From positions 1-28,538 of the forward strand of contig CAZHTS010000057.1 of NCBI GenBank assembly GCA_964535315.1: a DNA stretch of 28,538 nt, in the 5' to 3' direction. Every line of letters begins with the position of its first letter. The first letter of the stretch is position 1. The notes below the pieces were generated by a model. It ran no database searches and had not been told where the DNA came from. It worked only from the letters and a program-made list of their open reading frames with translations. The position numbers and the translations under genes were made by a program. The stretch is from CAZHTS01 sp964535315. Lineage in GTDB: Bacteria; Chloroflexota; Anaerolineae; Anaerolineales; Anaerolineaceae. This document shows positions 7,862 to 15,900 of this stretch, one piece after another.

Positions 7862-9006
7862 AAATCCTGACCGTGGACATCGGCACCGGCACCCAGGACA
7901 TCTTTCTGTACGACTCGGCCCTGGACATCGAAAATGGGTTCAAACTCATCCTGCCCTCACCCACCATGATCGTCCATCGCCGCCTGCGCCAGGCCACCCG
8001 CCGCCGGCAGCCCGTCCTGCTGGAGGGTGTCACCATGGGCGGCGGCCCCAGCGCCTGGGCTGCGGAAGCGCACGTGCAGGCCGGCCTGCCACTCTATGCC
8101 ACTCCTGAGGCAGCGCGCTCCTTTAATGACGACCTGGAAATGGTGCAGGCCAGCGGCATCACTGTGGTCAGCCAAGAGGAAGCCCGACGATTGTCCCGTG
8201 CGGTCGAACGTATCGAATTGCGCGATTTCGATTTTGCCGCCATCCGGCGCACCTTTGCAGATTTTTGCGTCTCGCTCGACGACCTGGCTGCCGTGGCCGT
8301 GGCCGTCTTCGATCATGGCAACGCCCCCAAAGAGGTTTCCGACCGCCAGTTCCGCTTCGACTATCTGGAAGAACGCATCCGCGTCGCCAACCGTCTGTCG
8401 GCTTTCGCCTATCGCAGCGATCAGATCCCGGCCAGCATGACCCGTTTACAGGCCGTGGCCCAATCGGCCCGGGACATCCCCGCCCCGCTGGTCGTGATGG
8501 ACACCGCCCCAGCCGCCGTACTGGGCGCCGGCTTTGACCCAGTGGTGGCCGGGCGCTGCCCACGACTGGTGGCCAACGTTGGCAATTTTCACACCCTGGC
8601 TTTTCGCCTGGGGCCCACCGGCATCGACGGCGTCTTCGAACACCACACCGGGCTGCTCGACCGCAACAGCCTGGAAACCCTGCTGCGCTCCCTGGCCGAT
8701 GGCAGTTTGACCCACGCCGACGTATTCGCCCACCACGGCCACGGTGCGTTGGTCTATGCGGCGCAACCGCTGGCGCTCGACCAGCTGGATTTCAACGTCG
8801 TCGTCACCGGCCCGCGCCGCAACATGCTGCACGGCTCCAGCCTGCGCCCCTATTTTGCCGTCCCCTTCGGCGATATGATGATCGCCGGCTGCTTCGGTCT
8901 ACTGGCTGCCACCGCCGACCTGTTGCCAGAATTGAGCGAGCCGATTTGCGCCTCGCTGGCCGGCTCCGGCGGCAGCGGCACTCCGCCCTGGGAAAACGAA
9001 TCCTGA
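7858..9006 (+). CDS. DUF1786 family protein
   Basis: Soluble protein of 382 residues matching what I know of DUF1786, a family loosely annotated as a putative pyruvate formate-lyase activating enzyme without biochemical support. It has no radical-SAM CxxxCxxC motif, so that annotation is not supported here. The N-terminus reads KILTVDIGTGTQDIFLYD, similar to the phosphate-1 loop of the actin/Hsp70/sugar-kinase (ASKHA) superfamily. Further Gly-rich segments are GVTMGGGPSAWA (about residues 57-68) and VANVGNFHTLAFRLG (about 237-251), the second resembling a phosphate-2 loop. ATP binding or hydrolysis is therefore plausible but inferred. The start codon overlaps the preceding stop by ATGA, placing it in the antiporter/PII-like operon. 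The promoter of rplI begins 2 bp after its stop codon. Confidence 0.7.
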   Translation: MKILTVDIGTGTQDIFLYDSALDIENGFKLILPSPTMIVHRRLRQATRRRQPVLLEGVTMGGGPSAWAAEAHVQAGLPLYATPEAARSFNDDLEMVQASGITVVSQEEARRLSRAVERIELRDFDFAAIRRTFADFCVSLDDLAAVAVAVFDHGNAPKEVSDRQFRFDYLEERIRVANRLSAFAYRSDQIPASMTRLQAVAQSARDIPAPLVVMDTAPAAVLGAGFDPVVAGRCPRLVANVGNFHTLAFRLGPTGIDGVFEHHTGLLDRNSLETLLRSLADGSLTHADVFAHHGHGALVYAAQPLALDQLDFNVVVTGPRRNMLHGSSLRPYFAVPFGDMMIAGCFGLLAATADLLPELSEPICASLAGSGGSGTPPWENES

Positions 9007-9007
9007 T

Positions 9008-9036
9008 TTGACGTCCGGCGCAATTGCTGGTAGAAT
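9008..9036 (+). promoter_or_regulatory. Sigma70-type promoter for rplI
   Basis: TTGACG at 9008-9013 and TAGAAT at 9031-9036 are separated by exactly 17 nt, five of six matches to consensus in each hexamer. Transcription would start near 9043, giving a leader of about 72 nt before the L9 start codon. The promoter begins 2 bp after the DUF1786 stop, so rplI need not depend on the upstream operon. Confidence 0.75.
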
Positions 9037-9046
9037 TGACCCGTTC

Positions 9047-9084
9047 TGGACGTTGTACCCTTCGTCCAAAACTGCCGCAAGGCA
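9047..9084 (+). promoter_or_regulatory. Two small hairpins in the rplI leader
   Basis: Within the predicted 5' leader, TGGACG (9047-9052) pairs with CGTCCA (9063-9068) across a 10-nt loop, and TGCC-GCAA-GGCA (9073-9084) forms a short stem closed by a GNRA-type tetraloop. The Shine-Dalgarno-like AAAGGG lies about 20 nt further on and stays unpaired in both. This could stabilise the leader or be a control element, but stems this short also occur by chance in GC-rich DNA. Confidence 0.3.
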
Positions 9085-9114
9085 ATTCTATCCCAAGCAG
9101 AAAGGGCTTGAAAA

Positions 9115-9615
9115 ATGAAAGTATTGTTGCTCAAGGATGTATACAAACTGGGTCGCGCCGGCGATGTCAAACGCGTCGCCGATGGTTACGGGCGCAACTT
9201 CTTGATGCCCCAGGGTCTGGCCGTTCTCGCCACCCCCGGCGCGCTCAAGCAGGTTGACCGCATCCGCACGCAGGCCACCGCCCGCCGTAACGCCCTCAAC
9301 ACCGAGATGAGCGGCCTGGCCGAACGGATCAACGGTCTCTATCTGGCCTTCCCCAGCAAGGCCGGCGAAACCGGAAAACTGTACGGCTCGATCACCACCC
9401 AGATGATCGCCGACGCCATCAACAAGAAATTGGGCGTCCAGGTCGAACGCCGCCAGGTGGAAGTTCAACCGATCCGCACCCTCGGCGAGCACAAGGCGCA
9501 TGTGCGCCTCACCGTGGATCTCAATCCCGAGATCAAGGTCATCGTCCATCGCGAAGGCGAGGCCCCCGTCCTCCCGGAAGAGCCCAAGGCCGAAGCTGCT
9601 GAAAAGGCCGAGTAG
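9115..9615 (+). CDS. rplI: 50S ribosomal protein L9
   Basis: Ribosomal large-subunit protein of 166 residues that binds 23S rRNA. The N-terminal domain carries the L9 signature: LGRAGDVKRVADGYGRNFL followed by MPQGLA (about residues 12-36). A Lys/Arg/Ala-rich connecting helix leads to the C-terminal domain (about 75-148) with the family pattern of strands around QVERRQVEV. The last 20 residues are an acidic Glu/Pro/Ala tail, slightly longer than the usual 148-150-residue protein. AAAGGG lies about 8 nt before the ATG. L9 is commonly encoded with rpsF, ssb and rpsR; none of these is next to it here, and it has its own promoter and terminator. Confidence 0.96.
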   Translation: MKVLLLKDVYKLGRAGDVKRVADGYGRNFLMPQGLAVLATPGALKQVDRIRTQATARRNALNTEMSGLAERINGLYLAFPSKAGETGKLYGSITTQMIADAINKKLGVQVERRQVEVQPIRTLGEHKAHVRLTVDLNPEIKVIVHREGEAPVLPEEPKAEAAEKAE

Positions 9616-9642
9616 TCTTCCATAAGACTTCCTAGCCGTTTG

Positions 9643-9682
9643 CCGGCCAGAATCAGCCGAAAGCTATCCTGGCCGGTTTTTT
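9643..9682 (+). terminator. Intrinsic terminator after rplI
   Basis: CCGGCCAG (9643-9650) pairs perfectly with CTGGCCGG (9669-9676) around an 18-nt loop and is followed at once by six T (9677-9682). A smaller hairpin, AGTCTT-CCAT-AAGACT at 9614-9629, sits between the stop codon and this terminator. Confidence 0.85.
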
Positions 9683-9684
9683 AT

Positions 9685-9693
9685 TGTTATACT
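9685..9693 (+). promoter_or_regulatory. Extended -10 promoter for the RodZ-like gene
   Basis: TG-T-TATACT (9685-9693) is an extended -10 element beginning only 3 nt after the U tract of the rplI terminator. No good -35 is present, as is common with extended -10 promoters. The start codon GTG at 9701 lies 7 nt after the hexamer, where transcription itself would begin, implying a leaderless or nearly leaderless mRNA. Confidence 0.55.
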
Positions 9694-9700
9694 TAGCGAC

Positions 9701-11146
9701 GTGGCTGAAACGATTGGTGAACAACTCCGCAGGGCGCGACAGACCCGCCACCTGACATTGGAGCAGGCGGCGCAGGCTACGCGTATCCGCCTGCATTATC
9801 TGGAGGCGTTGGAAAACGATCAACGCGACCTGCTTCCCTCTTCTGTCCAGGGGAAAGGCTTCTTGCGGCTGTACGCCGGCTTTCTCAGTCTCCCGGCCCA
9901 ACCGCTCATCGATCAATGGGACGGTCGCAGCGAACAGCCAGCCGCCATCGCACTGCCGGCTGCCCAGGTAGCAACCGCAACACCCCCGCCCACACCGCCG
10001 GTCGAGCCGTCGCCAGAAGACGCCCTTGCCCTCCCCGCTTCGCCCGCCCCGGAAACGCCGCCAGCCCCCCCGCCCGACGCAGCCCCCCAACCGCTGCCCC
10101 CCACGCCCCCGGCCAACGAACCGGCGCAATCTTCGCAGGCCCTGTTTGACGAAATTGGCCAGCAATTACGCACCCGGCGCGAGGCGCTCAATCTGTCACT
10201 GACAGATGTCGAACACCACACACGCTTGCGGCGGCATTATCTGGAAGCCATCGAAAGCGGGCGGATGAACGACCTGCCATCGCTCGTTCAGGGGCGCGGC
10301 ATGTTGAGCAATTACGCCAGGTTTCTGGACGTCGACAGCGATGCCATCCTGCTTAAGTTCGCCGACGCACTGCAAAACCGCCGGCTGGAACGCATGCCCG
10401 CCCAGCCCACCACGCCGCTGCCACGCCGCTCCGCCAGCACCGTCCCGGCGCACATCCCGCTCTGGCGCCGCCTGCTCAACCCCGACCTGCTGGTTGTCAG
10501 CGCCATTATTATCGTGCTGGTAGGATTCGTCATTCTCACCATCCCCGAAATCAACGCGTACAACGCCAGCAGCCGCAGCCTCGCCACCGCGCCGGCCATT
10601 GCCGATGTGCTGGTCAGCACGCAGGAAGACTTTGGCCCCCCTACACCGACCATCACCCTGCCGCCAACCCCCACCCGCTCCACCGCACAGCCCGACCAGC
10701 CGTCCGGCGAGGAAATGCCCACCGAAACCCTCGCCCCTGAGCAAAGCGCCTCGCTCGACCCCACTCAGTTAAGCGTCTCGCCCTTACAACTGAACGTCAT
10801 TGCACGCCAGCGCTCCTGGATGCGGGTAACGGTGGATGGGAAGGTGGCCTTCATCGGCCGGGTCGCGCCGGGCAACGCCTACGATTTCTCCGGTTCCAAA
10901 CAGATCGAATTCACTACCGGTAACGGCGCCGGTGTACAACTGATCTATAACCAGCGTGACCTCGGAACACTGGGGCTGGTAGGCCAGGTGATCTCGCTCA
11001 ATTTCACCCTGAGCGGCATGCAAACCCCTACCCTCGCTTTCACGGCCACGCCGACCATCACGCCGACCCCCACCGCTACCCAAAAGGCCAGCCCAACCGG
11101 TTCAACCAATCCCACCAGTACCGTTACCCCCTTTATCCCGCAATGA
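9701..11146 (+). CDS. RodZ-like membrane protein with two HTH domains
   Basis: Bitopic membrane protein of 481 residues resembling the cytoskeletal adaptor RodZ. Cytoplasmic domains are HTH_25-type: one at about residues 5-70 (GEQLRRARQTRHLTLEQAAQ) and a second at about 149-215 (GQQLRTRREALNLSLTDVEH), joined by a Pro/Ala-rich linker (80-145). A single transmembrane helix lies at about 262-281. The outer part has a Thr/Pro linker, a DUF4115-like beta domain (about 362-438, containing WMRVTVDGKVAFIG) and a TP-rich tail. RodZ normally has one HTH domain; the duplication is unusual. The GTG start has no Shine-Dalgarno, but an extended -10 lies 7 nt upstream, suggesting leaderless translation. It overlaps rimO by 4 bp (ATGA). 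A role in cell shape is inferred from the family; a transcription-related role cannot be excluded. Confidence 0.8.
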   Translation: MAETIGEQLRRARQTRHLTLEQAAQATRIRLHYLEALENDQRDLLPSSVQGKGFLRLYAGFLSLPAQPLIDQWDGRSEQPAAIALPAAQVATATPPPTPPVEPSPEDALALPASPAPETPPAPPPDAAPQPLPPTPPANEPAQSSQALFDEIGQQLRTRREALNLSLTDVEHHTRLRRHYLEAIESGRMNDLPSLVQGRGMLSNYARFLDVDSDAILLKFADALQNRRLERMPAQPTTPLPRRSASTVPAHIPLWRRLLNPDLLVVSAIIIVLVGFVILTIPEINAYNASSRSLATAPAIADVLVSTQEDFGPPTPTITLPPTPTRSTAQPDQPSGEEMPTETLAPEQSASLDPTQLSVSPLQLNVIARQRSWMRVTVDGKVAFIGRVAPGNAYDFSGSKQIEFTTGNGAGVQLIYNQRDLGTLGLVGQVISLNFTLSGMQTPTLAFTATPTITPTPTATQKASPTGSTNPTSTVTPFIPQ

Positions 11147-12474
11147 ACGCAAAAAACTACTATCTGGTATCCCTTGGCTGCGCCAAGAACACCGTCGATT
11201 CCGAATCGATGGCCAGCCTGCTCAACCAGGCAGGCTATCAAGCGGTTGAAAAACCCGGGCGGGCGCAGGTATTGATCGTCAACACCTGCGGCTTCATCCA
11301 GCCCGCCCGACAAGAATCCATCCAGGTTTTACAAGAACTGGCCGCCAGGAAAAAACGCGGTCAGCTGCTCATCGCCGCCGGCTGTTTAACCGAACGGCAT
11401 CGCCAGTGGATGATCGAGCAGGCGCCCGGTATCGACGGCCTGCTGAGCACCCGGCGCTGGATGGACATCCTGGACGTCATCCAGCAGTTACGCGGCGCCG
11501 GCAGCTACCCGGCTCCACTTTACCATCTGCCAGAGGCCGCCAGCGTGGGCCGCGACGAACACGGTGTGGCCCGGGTGGCTTTGCAGGGCGGCAGCGCTTA
11601 TCTAAAAATCGCCGACGGCTGCCGCCGGCCATGCGCCTTTTGTTCCATTCCGTTGATCAAAGGCCCCGCCGTCAGCCGCCCGCCCGAACTCATTTTGAAC
11701 GAGGCGCGCCAGTTGGCCGACATGAACATTCAGGAGTTGATCCTCATCGCCCAGGACACCACCGATTACGGCCACGACCTGGGACTGAAAGACGGTCTGG
11801 CCAGCCTGCTCGAGCAATTGGTGCAGGCCGTGCCCGAACTGCCGTGGATCCGCATCCTGTATGCCTACCCTGGGTACGTCAGCGATCACCTCATCGAAGT
11901 CATGGCCGGCAACCCTCAAATCTTGCCCTATCTGGACATACCGCTCCAACACGCGCACCCCGAAACGCTAAAACGGATGCGCCGTCCGGCCAACATGGAA
12001 TGGGTGCACAACACCCTGGCAAAAATGCGTGCGGCGATGCCCAATCTGGCGCTGCGCACCACGTTTATCGTGGGGTATCCCGGCGAAACCGAAGAAGAAT
12101 TCCAGACCCTGTTAGATTTCGTCTCTGCTGCCCGCTTCGACCACGTCGGCGCCTTCACCTTCTCGTTTGAACCCGGCACCGCCAGCGAACCGCTGGGCGA
12201 TCCCATCCCTGAAGAAGTGAAACAGGAACGCATGGAACGGCTGATGCTCCTCCAGCAAAATATCTCGCTGTCATGCAACCAGGCCTGGATCGGCAAAACG
12301 CTGCCGGTGTTGGTCGAGGGATACGCCGATGGCATCTCCATCGGGCGCTCCTATCGTGACGCACCCGAGATCGACGGCATGGTGCTGATTGAAGGCGAAG
12401 CTCCGGTCGGAGAAATTGCAAAGGTGCAAATCACCGGCGCCATGACTCACGACCTGAGCGGCCGGCTGTTATAA
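11143..12474 (+). CDS. rimO: Ribosomal protein S12 methylthiotransferase RimO
   Basis: Radical-SAM enzyme of 443 residues that adds a methylthio group to a conserved Asp of ribosomal protein S12. Domains in order: N-terminal UPF0004 domain with SLGCAKNTVDSE and cluster ligands Cys13, Cys49 and Cys81; radical-SAM core with Cys160, Cys164 and Cys167 in the CxxxCxxC motif (GCRRPCAFCSIPLIKG); and a C-terminal TRAM domain from about residue 380. The SLGCAKNxVDSE signature separates RimO from the related tRNA enzyme MiaB. The gene starts inside the stop region of the RodZ-like gene (ATGA overlap), so the pair is probably translationally coupled. Its TAA overlaps, on the opposite strand, the stop codon region of the next gene. 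Confidence 0.96.
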   Translation: MNAKNYYLVSLGCAKNTVDSESMASLLNQAGYQAVEKPGRAQVLIVNTCGFIQPARQESIQVLQELAARKKRGQLLIAAGCLTERHRQWMIEQAPGIDGLLSTRRWMDILDVIQQLRGAGSYPAPLYHLPEAASVGRDEHGVARVALQGGSAYLKIADGCRRPCAFCSIPLIKGPAVSRPPELILNEARQLADMNIQELILIAQDTTDYGHDLGLKDGLASLLEQLVQAVPELPWIRILYAYPGYVSDHLIEVMAGNPQILPYLDIPLQHAHPETLKRMRRPANMEWVHNTLAKMRAAMPNLALRTTFIVGYPGETEEEFQTLLDFVSAARFDHVGAFTFSFEPGTASEPLGDPIPEEVKQERMERLMLLQQNISLSCNQAWIGKTLPVLVEGYADGISIGRSYRDAPEIDGMVLIEGEAPVGEIAKVQITGAMTHDLSGRLL

Positions 12475-12882
12475 AGAACCGCGCCACACCCCGTCAGAAT
12501 GCACGGCCCGGCCCCAACATAGTCCACCGGCCAGGCCGGCGGGCAATCCCAGGGCGAGGATGATCTCGATCTGCCACGTCGCCAGCGCCCAGACCAGAAT
12601 CAAGAACATGACGCTGCCAAAATAAGCGCACACCGTGCGCCGGGGCCGGGTGGCCCAGCCGCGGCGCGTCAGCCACACCACCATACCGGCCGCCCCCCAC
12701 CCTGCCAGCCGTGCGGCAAGCCCACCCGGCAAAGCCAGTGAAGCGGGCAGGAACAACAACAGGGCAAACGCCATCGCCGGCCAGGGATGGTATTGCAACA
12801 GCCAGCCCCAGACGCCGGCAAAACCTAAATAGGCAGCCAGAATGATCACAAACGTAAACCCTTCCCAAAAGGCGCTTTCCAT
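12469..12882 (-). CDS. Small hypothetical membrane protein
   Basis: Unrecognised hydrophobic protein of about 137 residues with four or five predicted membrane helices (roughly 8-29, 34-52, 55-72, 86-104 and 107-125) and a short Arg-rich loop around residues 74-83. It lies just after the hybrid kinase gene on the same strand, so it is probably in that operon. An ATG at 12882 is taken as the start; a GTG at 12903, 9 bp after the kinase stop, would add seven residues. Neither has a clear Shine-Dalgarno, consistent with coupled translation. Its TAA and that of rimO overlap on opposite strands within TTATAA. No function can be proposed. Continuous hydrophobic periodicity argues that it is a real gene and not an antisense shadow. 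Confidence 0.6.
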   Translation of the reverse strand: MESAFWEGFTFVIILAAYLGFAGVWGWLLQYHPWPAMAFALLLFLPASLALPGGLAARLAGWGAAGMVVWLTRRGWATRPRRTVCAYFGSVMFLILVWALATWQIEIILALGLPAGLAGGLCWGRAVHSDGVWRGSL

Positions 12883-12912
12883 ACCCGCTGTGGGTGCAAA
12901 CACTATGCCAGG

Positions 12913-15900
12913 TCAGAGCGGGGGCGTCACCAGGGCGTGCAGCGCCTGGCAAACGCGTTCATACTCAGCGTCGATATCTGCCATCCCGTCCGCCAATACG
13001 TCTATGTTACTTTCTGCCTGAAGCAAATCTTCCAACTGAGCGCACAGCCGGGCCAGTTCCCGAGCGCCCATGCTGGCGCTGGTTCCTTTCAGGCTGTGGG
13101 TGCTGCGGCGCAGCACCTGCCGGTTATCCTCGTCCAGCGCCTGGCGCATTCTGGCCAGATGCACGCTCGAATCGCGTAAATACAGGCCCACCAATTCGCC
13201 CAAAATATCCGGCTCACCCTCGATCTGCAATTCGCGTATCCCCTGAATGATAGCAGGATCGAGCGACGCCGCCACAGCGCCAGAGAGCTTCATCCCTCCC
13301 GCTGCCGGCAGCCGGCGCACACGCCCCCAACGTTCCACTATCTGGCGTAGACTTTCCAACGTAACCGGCTTGCTGATGTAATCGTCCATGCCGGCCTCCA
13401 GACAGGCCTGGCGATCGGCCTGGGTGGCGTTAGCCGTCATCGCAATCACAGGGATGTGATCGCCGCTGATCTGTTCGGTCGTACGAATTTGCCGGGTGGC
13501 GTCAAAACCGTCCAGGACAGGCATCTGGCAGTCCATCAGAATCATGGCATACGGTCGCTGCGATTTTAAGATGGCATTGACCGCCTGGGCGCCATCATCA
13601 ACGGCTTCCACCTCCTGGCCCAATTTTTGTAATTGCAAGACCGCCAGACGCTGGTTGGCGGGGTTATCTTCCGCCAGCAAAATCCAGAGTGGCTCCGTCT
13701 GTATCTCTTCCTGCCCTTGCTCCTCGGCCGGCAAACCCAGTAACGAAATGGGGATATCTTCGCCCGCATCCGCTCCAGGCCACCACTCGGTCTCGCTTTC
13801 ATCCACCCGCCCAAAACGCACCGTAAACCAGAAGGTCGAACCGCACCCCTCCTCGCTTTCTACACCAATCTCGCCCCCCATCAGATCGACCAACCTCCGG
13901 CAAATGGCCAGCCCTAGCCCCGTTCCCCCATACTTACGCGTGGTGCTGCCATCCGCCTGGGTAAAAGGCTGGAACAGACGCTTGCGCGCCATTTCGGACA
14001 ATCCAATACCGCTATCTTCTACCTCAAAGCGCAACATGACGCCATCTTCCTGCGCTTCGGGCTGCACCGACAAACGCACCTCGATTTTGCCGCTGGACGT
14101 AAACTTAATCGCATTACTGACCAGATTGAGCAGCACCTGTTGCAGACGGATGGGGTCGCCGTTGACAAAGCGGGGCACATCCGCCGTCATCCGGGCGCTC
14201 AAATCGAGCCCCTTCTCCTTCGCCCTGCCGCTCGACATCTCGATCACAGTCTGTACCACGTCGCGCGGTTCGATCAACACGTTTTCAAGCGAAAGTTTGC
14301 CGGCTTCAATCTTAGAGAAATCCAGGATATCGTTGATTAACGCCAGCAGCACCTGTCCCGCGCCGTGCACCACCTGTGTGTATTCTTCTTGCGCGGTGGT
14401 TAACGAGGTATCCAGCAGCAGTTCAGTCATGCCAATGACGGCATTGAGCGGCGTACGGATTTCGTGGCTCATGGTCGCCAGAAACTCCGATTTGAGCCGT
14501 GAAGCCTCCAACGCCTGATCGCGAGCTTCGGCCAGATCAAGATTCTTGATATAAATCTGGTTGCTGAAATCACGCAGTTGCGCCAGATGTTGCTCGCGCT
14601 CGAGTTCGGTGCCGGCCCATTGCGCCATCAGGCGCAAGAACTCACAGTCGTTGGCGCCAAAAGGAAACGAGCGCGCTGCCGCGCTTGAAAAACTCAATAC
14701 CCCATAGGGGACGCCCTCGACCACCACCGGCGCCCCCAGACAGGATCCCATCTGGTCCTCGCCGCTGTCGCCTGCTTCGTCTATTCGCTCCAGTGCCAAC
14801 AAATCGTTGTGTTGCAACATCCAACCGCAAGAAAAGTCGCACAGGGCGGCGATCATCGCCTCACGACCGCCTCCGACATGCGAGTAACTCTCAACGACTT
14901 CATAACGGTCGCCCTCAAAGCGCGCCAGCACAGCCGTACCCATGTGGAAATGCTGGCAGCCCATCGCCAGCAAAGCCTGGATCTTGTCACTTAACAACGT
15001 CTGGCGAGAAGAGATGATCTCGTACAATGAGCGCATGGCCTCTTCGTCACGCCGCAAGGCCGTTTCGACGCGTTTGCGATCGCCAATCTCCAGGGCAATA
15101 CCCAACACCCCGCTGATGCGGCCCTGAGCGTCGTAAAACGGCTCGACAGAAGCCTGGAACACTCCACCCATCGCCTCGACTTCATACGAAACGGTTTCGC
15201 CGCGCAGTGCGCGCCGGTGCGCCTGGATGGGCAGATAATTATCATCCTGGGTCTGGAAAAACTCATACAGGCTGCTGCCGTTCAGGTTGGCGCCTTTCAA
15301 CGCCGTTCCAGTCGCAGAAATAATCTGCAACTGGACGTCGGTCATCCATAAGATTGCCGGCAGTTGCTCCAACATCAACAACAGGCGCGCCTGGCTCTGG
15401 CGCAGGGTTTCGTACAATTGAGCAATCTCAACCGCCTGCCCGACAGCCGAGGCCACATTCATCGCCAGGTCGATCTCTTCGGGGGTAAAACGGCGCGGCT
15501 CGAGCGAGTCTAACCCGAGCGTGCCGAGCACCCGGTCGCGCACGACCAGCGGGACTAACAACATCGATACAATGCCGCGCCGCCGGGCCACCTCACGCAT
15601 CGCGGCAGTCATTGGATCGTTCTGTACATCTTCAATCGCCAGCGGCATACGATTTTCGACCACGTATGCCGACTGAGTGCCGGGTTCAATCGGGAAAGTA
15701 TACCCTAACGCAGATGGACGGCTAACGGAGCTGTACTCCGCCACCACCAGCAAAATCTGCTCGTTTTCCTTTAAAATCGCCAGCGCCGCCTGAGGAAGAC
15801 TTAACGCCTGGGCCAGTTCGCTGCAGATGGTCGTATAAATCCGTTTGGGCTCGATCACCGACGACGAAGCCGCAATCACCCGGTTGAGCAGCAGCGTCTC

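Noticed and set aside
7858..9006. DUF1786 protein as a pyruvate formate-lyase activating enzyme
   Set aside because: No CxxxCxxC radical-SAM motif and no pfl gene nearby; the name is a legacy annotation.
13496..14518. Plus-strand open frame (340 codons) inside the hybrid kinase gene
   Set aside because: Ser-rich shadow of the kinase core and receiver codons; the sense strand has every expected catalytic residue.
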